Made by a program: the position numbers and the translations under genes
Assembly: GCF_950023065.1 (NCBI RefSeq)
Contig: NC_088678.1
Location: 66,370,460 to 66,434,459 of the forward strand
DNA: 64,000 bases
Origin: Planococcus citri
Taxonomy: Eukaryota > Arthropoda > Insecta > Hemiptera > Pseudococcidae
Direction of reading: 5' to 3'
In this document: positions 1 through 12,200 of the stretch, in pieces
Numbering within the stretch: position 1 is the first letter of the stretch
How the letters are laid out: each line of letters starts with the position of its first letter
Notes under the pieces: generated by a model
Told to the model about the DNA's origin: nothing
What the model saw: the letters and a program-made list of their open reading frames with translations, nothing else
The model's database searches: none

Positions 1-220
1 GAATCGAAAAATTTATATGCTATCAACGAAGAATTTGAATTTGAATGTTATTTATTTTAAAAACTTGCTAAATATCTTGAAAATGTAAAAAAAAATATCA
101 TAAGGTAATTTCGAAAAATATTGCACGATTTTTCGTGAAAATGTGAACTATGGCTTGTTTATTCTAAAATAAATTCCAATTCAAAGGCGTCGATTCCAAG
201 ACTCTGATTTCGAGGACTTT
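1..220. repeat. Diverged repeat shared with the C-D intergenic region
   Basis: This stretch matches about 14,043-14,260 (downstream of transporter C, upstream of D) in the same orientation: both have the gaatcgaaaa start, the 'aacttgctaaat' block, the 'atattgcacg' block and the 'gactctgatttcgag' end. Here the repeat stops abruptly at about 215-220, where homology to a transporter exon begins. It is therefore the retained upstream flank of a deleted array unit rather than a regulatory region of remnant A. Confidence 0.6.
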
Positions 221-843
221 AAAATAGTGATAGGCGTAGGATTCACTGCTCAGTTGATTTCATTCCTCGTTCAGACATTTCTTGGAGACCTGACAACGAC
301 CATAATCAATTTCGTTATGATTCGACTATTTGAACCCTTTGTCTTGCTCAGTTGCTCACCCTGGGGTGAGTCGAATAAAACGTAGATAAAATTTCTTCAA
401 AATGCATTATATTTGTTTGATCTATGTATTTGGTCTTTTTTCAGACTGATCGCTATCAACATAGCACCAAATCACACTGGTCTTATCGCGGGTTATACGT
501 CATTTTGGCATTCAATAGGTCCAATTGCAGCTCAAACTGTAGCAAGTTTTATGACCACTGACCAAGTAAGCTTCTGACAATGAAATTGGATAAGATTCTC
601 CAACACAGAGATAACTCATGATGTGATGATTTTGATCAATCGTATTCAATTTTCCAGACAATAAACGAATGGAATAACTATTTTCTACTAACAGCTGGAA
701 TTGCGTTCCTGGGCACGATTCTGTTCACTTTATATGGGTCTAGTGAACCTCAGCCATGGTCAATATCACCCAGTTTTGAAAAACAGTCGAATTTATCGCA
801 TAAGAACAAGGCAGCGGAAACTCTAACGAGCAACTTCGTATAG
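221..843 (+). pseudogene. SLC17-like transporter remnant A (last three exons)
   Basis: Only the C-terminal third of an SLC17/MFS transporter is present. The pieces are an exon-8-like segment at about 221-350 (two membrane helices), exon 9 at 445-565 and the terminal exon at 658-843, ending in TAG at 841-843. Exons 9 and 10 are well preserved: they read INIAPNHTGL and then the family hallmark GSSEPQPWS near the end. AATAAA follows at 860-865. The exon-8 segment lacks the usual acceptor-plus-Met start and the usual phase-2 donor; the only nearby good donor (365-370) is out of phase with exon 9. Sequence before 221 is repeat DNA, not exons 1-7. The closest relative in the window is D. I read it as a deletion derivative; a gene continuing left of the window is less likely because exon 7 should lie within about 300 bp upstream. 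Confidence 0.6.
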
Positions 844-969
844 TTCCTGTGTTTTTTTGAATAAAATAACGGAAACTTCCGATGAAATTATTTTTTTTTC
901 AATTTTTCATTTACATGCCTCAGTATGGATAACCACTTGGCAGGTTTCGACATCCTATTAATTCACATA

Positions 970-2284
970 GTCTGGCATATGGCAATAGGAATAACTCCAC
1001 CCCCCCCCCCCCGATCGACTGAAACTACTGTTTTCTCAAAGAGGACATCCCAAGGAACAGTTTAAAGCAAACCTGTCAGAAAAAAGTTGGCCTTACTGAT
1101 AACATGGCGACCATTTGACTGACAGGGTCAACTGAAATTGCAGATTTTGCTTTCCAACGTAGGACTCACAAAAAATTTATTAAACCTTATAAAGGTAGAT
1201 CAAAAGAGCAGGAAAAAGTGTATCATTTGACAAAATTTCAAGTGCTTAAGTGTATGTTTTGATTTTTGGTGAATTATTGATAATCAAATTTATGCCCAAA
1301 AAAAAAGAAAGAAAAAAGTAAAAATTTTACTAAATTGACCTAGAAAACTGAGATTTGGGATATAGCCCATTTTCAAGCTGCCAAATCGATTAGAAATGGC
1401 TTCAACCCATTTTGAACAGTTCTGCTGGAGCCTCCAGCAGATTTTTGAAGCTTGAAATTTCCACAAAATTTTATCAAATGAAGTTGGAAATTCGAAATTT
1501 ACGCTGAACTCTAATTTAAACATGTTATTAAGTCGACTGTTGATGGGTTTGAGTCGTAGGAGGCTCCAAGTGACTTGAAATCTACTTCTAGTCGACTTCA
1601 CAGCGTATTGAAATTATTTTACAGAATGAATTTCGGATTTCCAAACGCAGTTGATGAAATTTTGTGGATATTTCAATTTTCAAAAATCTACTGGAGGCTC
1701 CAAAATGACTCGACTCACCAGCAGTCGATCTAACAGCGTGTTCAAGTTTGAGTTCAGCGTGAATTTCGAATTTCCAACTTCATTTGATAAAATTTTGTAA
1801 AAAATTCAGGTTTCAAGAGTCTTCTGGAGGCTCCAGAACTGTTCCAAACGGTTTGAAGCTATTTCCAATCGATTCGGCAGCTTGAAAATAGGGTATATTC
1901 CAATTTTCAGTTTTCTAGGTCAATTTAGTAAAATTCCAACATTTTTCTCTTTTTTTTGGCATAAATTCGATTTTCAAAAATTCGCCAAAAATCGAAAAAT
2001 GCACTATAGTACTTGAAATTTTGGCTGGTGATGAATGTTTGCATACTCTTTAAATCTAGCTGCGTTCGGTTCCAAAAACGTTGTGCGAGTCCTATGCTGG
2101 AAAGCAAAATCTGCGAGTTCGTTTGACCAGTGAATAAAAATACCCACAATTTTGTAAGTAGGGCCAATTTTTTTGTGGGTAGTTTGCTTCAGAATTTCCC
2201 TTCTCTAAGAATAAGAAAAATACAGTCTCAGAAGATCAGAGTGGGGGGAGGGGATGCCATTATTCCTATTGTCATATGCCGTAC
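970..2284. mobile_element. Palindromic P1 foldback/MITE-like element, copy 1
   Basis: The element begins GTCTGGCATATGGC at 970 and ends with the inverted form at 2284; both ends are flanked by TA (968-969, 2285-2286), which suggests a TA target duplication. Just inside the left end is a poly-C tract (about 1001-1013) mirrored by a G-rich tract near 2240. The interior carries repeated blocks built around GGCTCCAG with alternating orientation. It has no long ORF, so it would be non-autonomous. Confidence 0.75.
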
Positions 2285-2723
2285 TAACATAATTAAAAAA
2301 ACTATTTGAAAAACTCATCATTGTTTTGTTTCGAAATAAGCTTTTTTGAAGCCTCAGTTTTTCGGGACAGCTCGCAGTTCTGCTACAGTATGAAATTTTG
2401 GGCATGAGATTCAGGTCGGAATGATTATAATCTCATCTGCTAAGCCATTCTCAAACATAGGTACCTGTGGATTCCCTGCAATATATTTCTTTTTTGCATG
2501 ACTTTTTCACAAACTTCACATAGAAAGATGATAACTGCACTTATCTTTCTGATTAATGCCTAATTAAAAATTAGACCATGCACAAAAACCCAATCTAAAC
2601 AAGCTTGGATTAGAATTTCATACTTTTTCAACACGCAAATGATAAAATACTCAGTCAGATCGAATTGTGCATAATAAGCCATAGGTATGCAGTGTTAATA
2701 GCTTGTGTAATCGAATCCTCATC

Positions 2724-5700
2724 ATGAAAACGGCAACGACCATCAGTAACCAGAACACATTTACTCGTATTTCGCATCAAGAAGATCAAGATGACGAAAA
2801 ACAGTAAGTATCGTCTTGAAAAAGTTTGAACATAACACTGAAAAGTCACTCTTTTCTACTCTTTATAAATCAAAGCTATGGTTGTAGGTTTGAAATGCAA
2901 GAAGAAAAGCCTTCCTTATTTCCCTCAAAACGACTTTTAATAACCATACTATTTTCTCTATCGAATGTAAACCTAGTATTCATGAGATACAACATCAATG
3001 TTGCTGTTATCGAAATGACATCCTCGAAAACTTACGTCATTGATGGAAATCTTAATGTGGCACAGGTTGGAATGAGTTCTACGTACCTGCTCGTACTAGG
3101 ATGACAATACTATCAGTAATGCATCATTTTTATTTAGCCAGAGGAATTTCTATGGGATACTAAAACGACTGGATTAGTTTTGAGCCTCCTTTTCTATGGT
3201 AATTTACTATCGTTTCTGAGTGGATTCGTTATATCCAAAGTCGGAGGATCGAAAATGGCTGCAATATCGATGATCATCTCTGGTATCTTGACATTTCTTC
3301 TACCAATTGTATTGCGTTATAATTTCTATGCGTTTTTATTCTGCCGTTTCCTGACTGGAATTTTAGAAGTAAGCTGCGATTCGGGTGCAATATTGATAAC
3401 ATATGTAATAAGAGTTCAATTACAATTGTCCACCACCGAATGAATGAAATTATTCCTACAACAGGGTTTCGCCGGCGCTGGTCTTACTGAGGCATGTTCT
3501 CACTGGATGCCAAAAAGTGAAAGAGGAACTCTGATGTCGATCTATTTCAATGGTTTTTACGTTGGAACAGCAGCTATATATCCACTTTGCGGACTTCTGA
3601 TATCGGTATCGGGATGGCCTATGGTGTTTTACTTTACAGGTAGGCAGTAATGTATATTTTGAAATGGAAATTACACAGGTGGACCTTTACAGTCCGTACG
3701 GCAGAAAACGCTCCAGAAATGTAATTTGGCTGGAGTTTTTGGGGCGCAGAAAATTAGGTGGGCTACTAGTATATGTACAGTATGATACGAAAGTAGTGCC
3801 CGGTGGTTTTCATTTCAAAGTGAAAAAAGATAGAGAGATGAATGAAGCAGCATTGAGTAGGAAAAAATAAGGGCTTTCAAAAGCAACCTTGAAAATTTTA
3901 GGCCTCATGCACAGGGCGTCTACAAATTGAAAAACCAGTTTGGTCAAAAAATTCAAACTGGTTTTTATTGGTGCAATGTATTCTGCACACTAAGGCGACA
4001 AAATAAACGTGATGCGAATTTTTTGAAACTGGTTCATTTATTTGCAAACGGTTGAACAAAACCACCCAAAGATTGAAAGTAAAGAAAAAAACTTAAATCA
4101 AAAATTGTGGGACATGAAAAATTACACAATTCGATTCAATCAGATTTTGAAACCGGTTCATTGATTTGCATTTAGCAGCCAGTTTTTGACCATCACCTAC
4201 AAATTGAAGATAGAGAAAAAAGCTTGAATCAAAAATTACAGAGCGTAAGAAATTGAACCAGTTTTGCTGATTGGATTTTTAAACGGGTTCATTAATTTGC
4301 AGCCAGTCATCAAAAATTACCCAAAAATTGTAGATAGTGAAAAACGCTTGAAACAAAAGTTGTAGAGTGTGAAAAATACCAATTCTTTGTAATTAAATTT
4401 TTGAAACCGGTTCATCGAAGAAATTTACACTGGAAATTGCAGTTTTTTCACTAATGTAAATTCACTGCTGAAAAGTCTAGAAATTTCAAAGCACAATCAT
4501 TCAAGAAATCATCAAAGAAATACGAAAAAAATCGATTATGCAGAATCGATTATTTTTTGGCCGAATTGTTTGAAAACGATTTTTTCAAAAAATCGTAGTT
4601 TTTTTTGAATAATTGACACCACTACTGCGCATGGGCCTGAAATTTTCAAGCTTGCTTTTGAAAGCCCTTATTTTCCTTTACTCAACGCCGCTTCATTCAT
4701 CTCTCTAGCTCTTTCCACTTGGAAATAAAAGCCACCGGGCGCTACTTTTTGTGTCATGCTGTATAGGTACCTATATGATTTCATCTATTCAGAAAAGCAT
4801 TAGGATATAATCAAATCTGCTTAGATAAAGTCACTTTCCTGGTCTGCTAAGACCTGATCCTTTCTCCTGGGATGCTTTTAAAAAATCTCAACTGACTTCC
4901 TTCTTGAACAACATCTGTAGGTTTAACAAGCTTGCTGTTTTCATTGCTTTGCCTCATTCTGATCCGAAATCATCCATCAGAAGACAAATGGATTTCCAGA
5001 AAGGAACTATCATTCATCCTTCAAGACATTAACACAACAAGTATAAAAATGGTAATTAATTGAATTTGCTTCAGGCATAAAAACAAAACATTTCAAATAT
5101 ACAGCCAATATGCTTTCATTAGGTCACGACTTATTCAACTTACAAACGCATACTAACATCTATCCCAATTTGGATGCTCTTCATAGTGAACTTTCTTTGT
5201 GGATGGGTTGATACTACAGTGTTGTCTAGCTTAGCCTTGTTTATAAAAGGTTACCTACATCTTTACTATATCAATTCTTGAAATATGAAATTGGTCAATT
5301 AATTAAACGAGTTTCATCGATCACAGACTCTACAGGGAAAAGTACTGAAGAAGTGGCGATCCTTTCTTCGGTTCCTGGTGCTCTTGGTATCTTGGCATCT
5401 GCATCGGGTGGCCCACTGATGGATTACTGGAAAAATAACAGCAGTATAGCCCTAACTCGGGTAAAACGATTGAATATAAATACCTATACCACTTCAAAAG
5501 TCAAAACTATAATTATTTTCATTTTATTTTTAAATCCTGTCTTCGCAGATGCACAAAATAATATTAGGTACTGCATTCATCAGTCAGATGTTTTTATTTA
5601 TGACTCAGACATTCATTCAAGACCTGATAATGACAATCATAATTTTCGTTGCGATTCGATTATTCTTGCCATACATTTTAATCGTTATGCAGTAAGTTGA

Positions 5701-6777
5701 GCAGAAGCAAACCATTTTGTATTTGGTGATTCATGCATCATAATACAGTGGCGTCGCGATAAGTGAAAATTCAAGCGAAGAAAATTGTTGTTTCACTTAT
5801 CGAGTTTCTCACATACAAAGGTTCCAGTTGGAGAGTTTTTTTTTTTTTTGGTTAATTTTCACTTATCGAAGTTCGGATAAAAAAACAAAAAACATGAATT
5901 GAACAAGAAAATTTTCCGATTTTCATTGATCATTTTCGAATTTAGTTCGATCAGCCAGTCTTTAAACAGCTCACAGGTCATCCTTTGCCTTCTTGTTCGA
6001 CACATAATCCATTGGAAACGATTCAACTTTAGCAGAACAACGAGGCTCTCTTTCACTTAGAGGCTGAACGAGTCAGTACCTCTCAATTAAAGAGGTATTT
6101 TCACTTATAGAGGTAAAACGCAGACAACATTTCACTTGTAGAGGTAAACGCGCGATAATTTTGGGATAAATCCTAGTTTCAGTTAACGAAGTAGTCTTTT
6201 TTCACTTATTCAGGTTGATTTACACGTAAAATTGGTCCAAGGTGAAGGGAAGGAGGTTTTTATATCACTTATTGAGTTTTTTCACATATCGAGGTTTCAC
6301 TCATCGCGACGCCACTGTAATATGTACCTACCTACATATGAGAGTAGATGAGATATATTTTCTTATCTACAAGTTCTCGGTATTTTACAGACTAATCTCA
6401 ATTAATATAGCACCAAACCATACTGGTCTTGTTGCGGGTTATACATCATTGTGGTACGCATTAGGTATGATTGCATCACAAACGGTAGCAAGTTTTATGA
6501 CCAGCAAACATGTAAGCTTCTCGGGACAGATTGCATTTTCTAGCACAGGGCTAACATAGTCGTTCATTTTACCTCATTTTACTTAATCTTCCAGAAAATA
6601 GACGAATGGAATAACTATTTTCTACTAACGGCTGGAATTCTATTGCTTGGCACAATTCTATTCACATTGTACGGGTCTAGCGAACCTCAATCATGGTCAA
6701 TGTCACCCCATTTTGAAGGAAAAAAATCAAACTTGTCCGATAAAAAGGAAACAGAAGGAGAAGCTTTGAACCAATAA
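2724..6777 (+). CDS. SLC17-family transporter B (phosphate/sialin-like)
   Basis: Predicted 500-aa, 12-helix major facilitator of the SLC17 group, whose members move phosphate, organic anions, sialic acid or glutamate across plasma, lysosomal or vesicle membranes; the substrate here is unknown. Coding exons: 2724-2803, 2888-3065, 3138-3368, 3465-3639, 4921-5051, 5123-5249, 5327-5460, 5549-5691, 6391-6511, 6595-6777. Family marks in order: the TM1 segment MRYNINVAVIEMTS (Arg60, equivalent to the VGLUT substrate Arg); WMPKSERGTL before TM5; GWPMVFYFTG; the cytosolic HPSEDKWIS loop; INIAPNHTGL; EWNNYFLLTAG; the end signature GSSEPQSWS. The start is the first ATG of exon 1, and the same ATG is conserved in C. 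The exon 2 donor is a weak GTTGGA. Intron 4 carries P3 and intron 8 carries a mariner-like MITE. AATAAA is at 7110-7115. Confidence 0.9.
3778..4761. mobile_element. P3 foldback element in intron 4 of B
   Basis: Terminal inverted repeats of more than 100 bp run inward from CAGTATGATACGAAAGTAG at 3778 to the inverted form ending ...CTG at 4761. TA lies on both sides (3776-3777, 4762-4763), as in Tc1/mariner-type insertions. The interior has about three tandem units, each with an AAACCGGTTCATT core. There is no coding capacity. The same insertion site is occupied in gene C. Confidence 0.8.
5746..6317. mobile_element. Tc1/mariner-like MITE in intron 8 of B
   Basis: A 572 bp element with terminal inverted repeats starting CAGTGGCGTCGCGAT and ending in its complement; about 22 of 23 terminal bases pair. 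TA flanks both ends (5744-5745, 6318-6319). The interior repeats a TTTCACTTATCGAGG-like motif in both orientations. The CAGTG terminus with a TA target is typical of Tc1/mariner derivatives. The matching intron of C (12975-13095) is only 121 bp and lacks it, so the insertion postdates the B/C duplication. Confidence 0.85.
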
Positions 6778-7494
6778 CTTCAATTAAATACTCACACCCG
6801 GATAAATTATCGATTGGGACCCGTTTTTCAATCAGTGGACAACTGACGATCCTGATTGGCAATTAGCACTATAATCGGAAATTCATGTCCTCTACTTTTG
6901 ATTAAGTATCTAGCAATTGAAAAACCGGCCCTTAATTAACTACAAACCGTTCCAAAACTCGAATTATTGACCAATAGTAGCCGACACAAACATTCCCTCT
7001 TCATTTTTCACATGTAAAATTGCATAAATACTGTTTCATAACGGCCAATGAATACATAAATATTAAATTTATTAGGAAGAGAAATATGTGTAATGTTGTT
7101 ACTCGTAAAAATAAACAGGACTAAAACAGAGAATTTTTTCAGAAGTTCAACTCGTTGACATCGTGGTTATATTTAAATTATAAGTTTTTAAATCGATTTT
7201 TTTACGTTTTTGAAAGTGGCAAAGTGGCAACACTAATTTTAACAAAATTATATACCACGTACAACCGGAGCAATTTGCCAACTAAAATTTTTCATTTTCG
7301 GAAATTTTGGAGAAATTTGAAGCCCCACAGCTCCGCCAAAAAAAATCGAAAAAATGTAACATTATTTTCCAACAAAAAAAATTGAATATAAATGCAGATT
7401 TTTTTTAATGTATTAAAAAACATGTGTCAAAAACATTGAACAAAAGCACTCTTTAAAAAAAATGAATAAAAAATAAATTAGAAAAAATATTAAA

Positions 7495-8240
7495 AAAACA
7501 AGATTGAAAAAAGGTCATCTGGCAGTTCACAAATCCAGCCTGAATCTAATCTTGTTGGCAAAAATGCCTTTGTTTATAAAATGAAGAAAAGAAAAATCAA
7601 TGTCACTTAGAGAGAGTTTTTCATCAAGTCTTGAAATCTTGTCGAAAATTGGGCCGAAATAGGACACAAAATTTGGCGAAATTTCGAGCTATGTAGTGGG
7701 GGCAACTATAGTCATAAAAACATTTCTGCTTTGATTCACGAGATGTAGCATAGAATTTTCTTTCATTTTGGAAAAAAAATAAGTATTTTATCATTCAATC
7801 GAACGCTGGAATATGAAGACGAACATAGAGAGAAAATAGTGAAAAAAACATAAAATCCATAGCGTTAATAAAATGACTAGACTGAACTCGCAAGTGAATT
7901 TTTATTTTAGTTCACTTTTATCACTATTTCTCTCTATGCTCAATCATCTGGTAAAATACTTTTTTTTTTCAAAATGAAAGAAAACTCTATGTCACATCTC
8001 GTGCTTCAAGGTAAAAATGTTTTTGTTATCAGTTAGCCCCCCCCCCCCACAAAGCTCACAACTTGGCCCCATGTTATGTCATATTTGGGTCCAATTTCCA
8101 ACAAAATTTTATGACTTGATGAAAAATCCTCTCTTAGCGACATAAACTTTTTTGTTTATTTCATATTTTGATCAAATGGCATTTCTTTCTAAGATTTTAT
8201 TTTTGCTCAACTTGTGAACTGCCAGACGACCTTTTTTACT
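7495..8240. repeat. Inverted repeat (foldback) between B and C
   Basis: The left arm (about 7495-7800) and right arm (about 7910-8240) are reverse complements. Paired landmarks are the blocks around AGGTCATCTGGCAGTTCACA, the 'gacttgatgaaaaa' block, and the 'ctatgtcacatctcgtg' block with its left counterpart near 7735. The arms are visibly diverged, so the element is old. The short ORFs over it show no recognisable protein. Confidence 0.65.
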
Positions 8241-8459
8241 ACCGTTATTACGCTTTTTTTCTCGGTAATTCTTTAAAAATATTTTCAAAAAGTATTTTTG
8301 TTTACTTAATGGTTTTTACTCGTGTTGTTGAATCATTTTTGAAAAACATTTCCAAATTTTTAATCATTTGTTTTGTTGGAAATGAAGCATTTGAGCTTTT
8401 TCAAAACTTTAATTTTCCAACACGATTTTTCTTTGAAATCTCAGTTTTTTTGTGATTTG

Positions 8460-8847
8460 AATTGGGCAGGGTACTCTTTTACACCCATTAAAGCAATTTG
8501 TTTCCCGAACGTGGGAACCTAGAGAAACCATAAAGGGTCAAGTTGAAGTGCAGCGTGAATTTTGAATTTCCAACTTCATTTGATACAATTTTCTGGAAAC
8601 TTCAAGTTTCAAAAATCTGCTGGAGGCTCCAGAACTGCTCGAAACAGTTTGAAACCTTTTCCATTCTATTTTTCAGGTTACAAATAGGGTATGTCCCAAC
8701 CATTTTTCAAGCAGTGCCAACTTTTTTCTTGGCTAGTTTGCTTCAAAATATCCCTTAGGATGTCCTCTCTAAGAATCAGGAAAAAGTAGTGTCAGAGGAT
8801 CGGAGTGGGGGGGGGGGTGCGATTATTCCTATTGTCATATGCCCTAC
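8460..8847. mobile_element. Truncated P1 element upstream of C
   Basis: This is the right-hand part of a P1 element: a GGCTCCAG block at about 8620-8640, a poly-G run near 8810, and the right terminus ending CATATGCCCTAC at 8847 followed by TA. The flank just beyond it (cataattaaaaaa) matches the flank of the P1 element upstream of B, so both sit at the same ancestral site. The left half is missing and replaced by the AT-rich/inverted-repeat DNA that precedes it. Confidence 0.65.
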
Positions 8848-9263
8848 TATCATAATTAAAAAACCGATTTCAAAAACTCATAATTGCTTTGTATCGAAAA
8901 CTTTTTTGAAGCCTCAGTTTTTCGGGACAGCTCGCAGTTCTGCTTCAGTATGAAATTTTGGACATAAGATTCAGGTCGGAATTATGTATTATAATCTCAT
9001 CATCTGCTAAGTCATTCTCAAACATAGGTACCTGTGAATTCCCCACAATATATTTCTTTTTTGTATGACTTATCAACAAACTGCACATAGAGAGATAATA
9101 CTTATCTTTCTGATTAATACCTAATTACAATATTAGACCATGCACAAAAACCCAATCTAAATAGATTAGAATTTCATACTTTTTCAACACGCGAATGATA
9201 AAATACTCAGTCAGATCGAATTAGGTATGCGGTGTTAATAACTTGTGTAATCGAATCCTCATC

Positions 9264-12200
9264 ATGAAAACGGCAACGACCATCAGTAATCAGAACGCAT
9301 TTACTCGTATTTCGCTTCAGGAAGATCAAGATGACGAAAAACGGTAAGTATCATCTTGAAAAAGTTTGAACCCAATGCTGAAAAGTTTCTCTTTTTTACT
9401 CTTTATAAATCAACCCTATGGTTGTAGATTTGAAATGCAAGAAGAAAAGCCATCCCTATTTCCCTCAAAAAGACTTTTAATAACCCTACTATTTTCTCTA
9501 TCGAATGCAAACCTAGTCTTCATGAGATTCAATGTCAATGTTGCTGTTATCGAAATGACATCCTCAAAAACGTACGTCATTGATGGAAATCTTAATGTGA
9601 CACAGGTTGGAATGAGTTCTACGTACCTGCTCGTACTAGGATGGCAATGCTATCAGTAATGCATCATTTTTATTCAGCCGGCGGAATTTCCATGGGATAC
9701 TAAAACAACTGGATTAGTTTTGAGCATTCTTTTCTACGGTAATTTACTATCGTTTCTGAGCGGATTCGTTATATCCAAAGTCGGAGGATCGAAAATGGCT
9801 GCGATATCGATGATCATCTCTGGTATCTTGACATTTCTTCTACCAATCGTATTGCGTTATAATTTCTATGCGTTTTTATTCTGCCGTTTCCTGACTGGAA
9901 TTTTAGAAGTAAGTGCGCTTCGGGTGCAATATTAATACGTAATAAGAGTTCAATTACAATTACCCATAGAACGAATGAAATTACTCCTACAACAGGGTTT
10001 CGCCGGCGCCGGTCTTACTGAGGCATGTTCTCACTGGATGCCAAAAAGTGAAAGAGGAACTCTGACGTCGATCTATTTAAATGGTTTATACGTTGGAACA
10101 GCAGCTATATATCCACTTTGCGGACTTCTGATATCGGTATCGGGATGGCCTATGGTGTTCTACTTTACAGGTAGTAATGTGTTTTGAAATGGGAAGTACA
10201 TAGAAAAAACTCTCTAGAAATGTAGGTGGGCTACTAGTATACAGTATGACACAAAAGTAGTGCCCGGTGGCTTTTATTTCTGAGTGGAAAGAGCTAGAGA
10301 GATAAATGAAGCTGCGTTGAGAAGGGAAAAATAAAGGCTTTTAAAAGCAACCTTGAAAATTTAGGCCCATGCACAGGGTGTCCACAAATTGAAAAACCGG
10401 TTTAGTCAAAAAATTTTAACTAGTTTTTATTGGTGCAATGTATTCTGCTCATCAAGACGACAAAAACGTGATATTAATTTTTTGAAACTGGTTCATTCAT
10501 TTGCAACCAGTTAACAAAAATACCCAAAAAATGAATAGGTATAAATAGAGAAAAAAGCTTGAAACAAAAGTTATGAGGCATGAAAAATTACTCAACTCAA
10601 TTCAATCAGATTTTGAAACCGGTTCATTGATTTGTATTTAGCAGCCAGTTTTTGACAATCACCTACAAATTGAAGAAAGAGAAAAAAGCTTGAAGCAAAA
10701 ATTGTAGAGCGCGAAAAATTGAACCAGTTTTGCTGATTGAATTTTGAAACCGGTTCATTAATTCGCAGCCAGTCATCAAAAATTACCCAAAAATTGTAGA
10801 TAGTAAAAAAAGCGTGCAACAAAAGTTGTAGAGTGTAAAAAATAACAATTCTTTGTAATCACATTATTGAACCATTTTTGCTGATCAGATTTTGAAACCG
10901 GTTCATTAAATCGCAGCAAGCCATCAAAAGTTAACTGGTTGCAGGTTAGTTGGTCATTTTCAAAATTCGATCAGCAAAAATGGTTCAATTTTTCACGCTC
11001 TACAACTTTCGTTACAAGTTTTTTTCTCTACCCTCAATCTGTAGGATGATTGTTGGAAACTGGTTGCTAAATGCAAACCAATGAACCGGTTTCAAAATGT
11101 GATTGAACAGAATTGTGTATTTTTTCACGCCTCACATATTTTTCGAGTTTTTTTCTCAATCTCCAATTTTCAGGTATTTTTTGATAACTGGTTGCAAATC
11201 ACTGAACCGGTTTAAAAATCCGATCGGCGAATATGGTTCAATTTTTCAAGCTCCACAACTTTTGTTCCAATCTTTTTTCTTTATCTCCAACTTTTAGGTG
11301 ATTGTCAAAAACTGGTTGCGAAATGCAAACCGGTGAACCGGTTTCAAAATGTGGTTAAACAGATGAATTGTGTATTTTTTCACGCCTCACATATTTTTCG
11401 AGTTTTTTTCTCGATCTCCAATTTTCAGGTATTTTTTGATAACTGGTTGCAAATTAATGAACCGGTTTAAAAATACGATCGGCGAAAATGCTTCAATTTT
11501 TCAAGCTCCACAACTTTTGTTCCAAGCTTTTTTCTTCATCTCCAACTTTTAGGTGATTGTCAAAAACTGGTTGCGAAATGCAAACCAGTGAACCGGTTTC
11601 AAAATGTGAATAAACAGAATTGTGTACATATTTTTTCACGTCTCACATATTTTTCAAGTTTTTTTCTCGATCTCCAATTTACCGGTATTTTTTGATAACT
11701 GGTTGCAATCTCCACCTTTTAGGTGATTGTCAAAAACTGGTTGCTAAATGCGAATCAATGAACTGGTTTCAAAATGTGATAAAACAGAATTGTGTAATTT
11801 TTCACGCTCTACAACTTTTGTTCCAAGCTTTTTTCTCTATCTACAATTTTTACATATTTTTTGTCAACTGGTTGCAAATTAATGAACCGGTTTCAAAAAA
11901 TTCATATCACGTTTTTGTCGCCTTAGTGTGTAGAATAGATACATTGCAGCAATCAAAACCAGATTTAATTTTTTGACCAAACCAGTTTTTCAATTTGTGG
12001 ACACCCTGTGCATGAGCCTAAAATTTTCAAGGTCGCTTTTGAAAGCCCTTATTTATCCCTATTCAACGCCACTTCATTCATCCCTCTACAAGGCCACTTT
12101 CTTGATCTGATGAGATCAGATCTGATTTTTTCTCCTGAGATTCTTCCAAAAAATCTCAACTGGCTTTCATCTTGAACAACGTCTATAGGTTTAACAAGCT

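Larger units (their letters stand above)
6778..9263. other. B-C intergenic region, repeats only
   Basis: No gene was found. It contains the B polyadenylation signal (7110-7115), an AT-rich stretch, an inverted repeat (7495-8240), a truncated P1 element (to 8847) and then about 400 bp upstream of C that align closely with the sequence upstream of B. Both upstream regions contain ACTCAGTCAGATCGAATT about 45-75 bp before the ATG. It includes TCAGT, an arthropod initiator-type sequence, so it is a candidate transcription start. Confidence 0.6.

Noticed and set aside
1290..1601. Minus-strand ORF of 103 codons in the A-B intergenic region
   Set aside because: It lies entirely within the P1 element and related ORFs recur in other P1 copies only where the repeat recurs; no protein family is apparent.
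6242..6559. Open reading frame of about 105 codons over the right end of the MITE in B intron 8
   Set aside because: It starts inside the mariner-like element and merely runs into exon 9 of B in frame; the exon is explained by the splice acceptor at 6389-6390.
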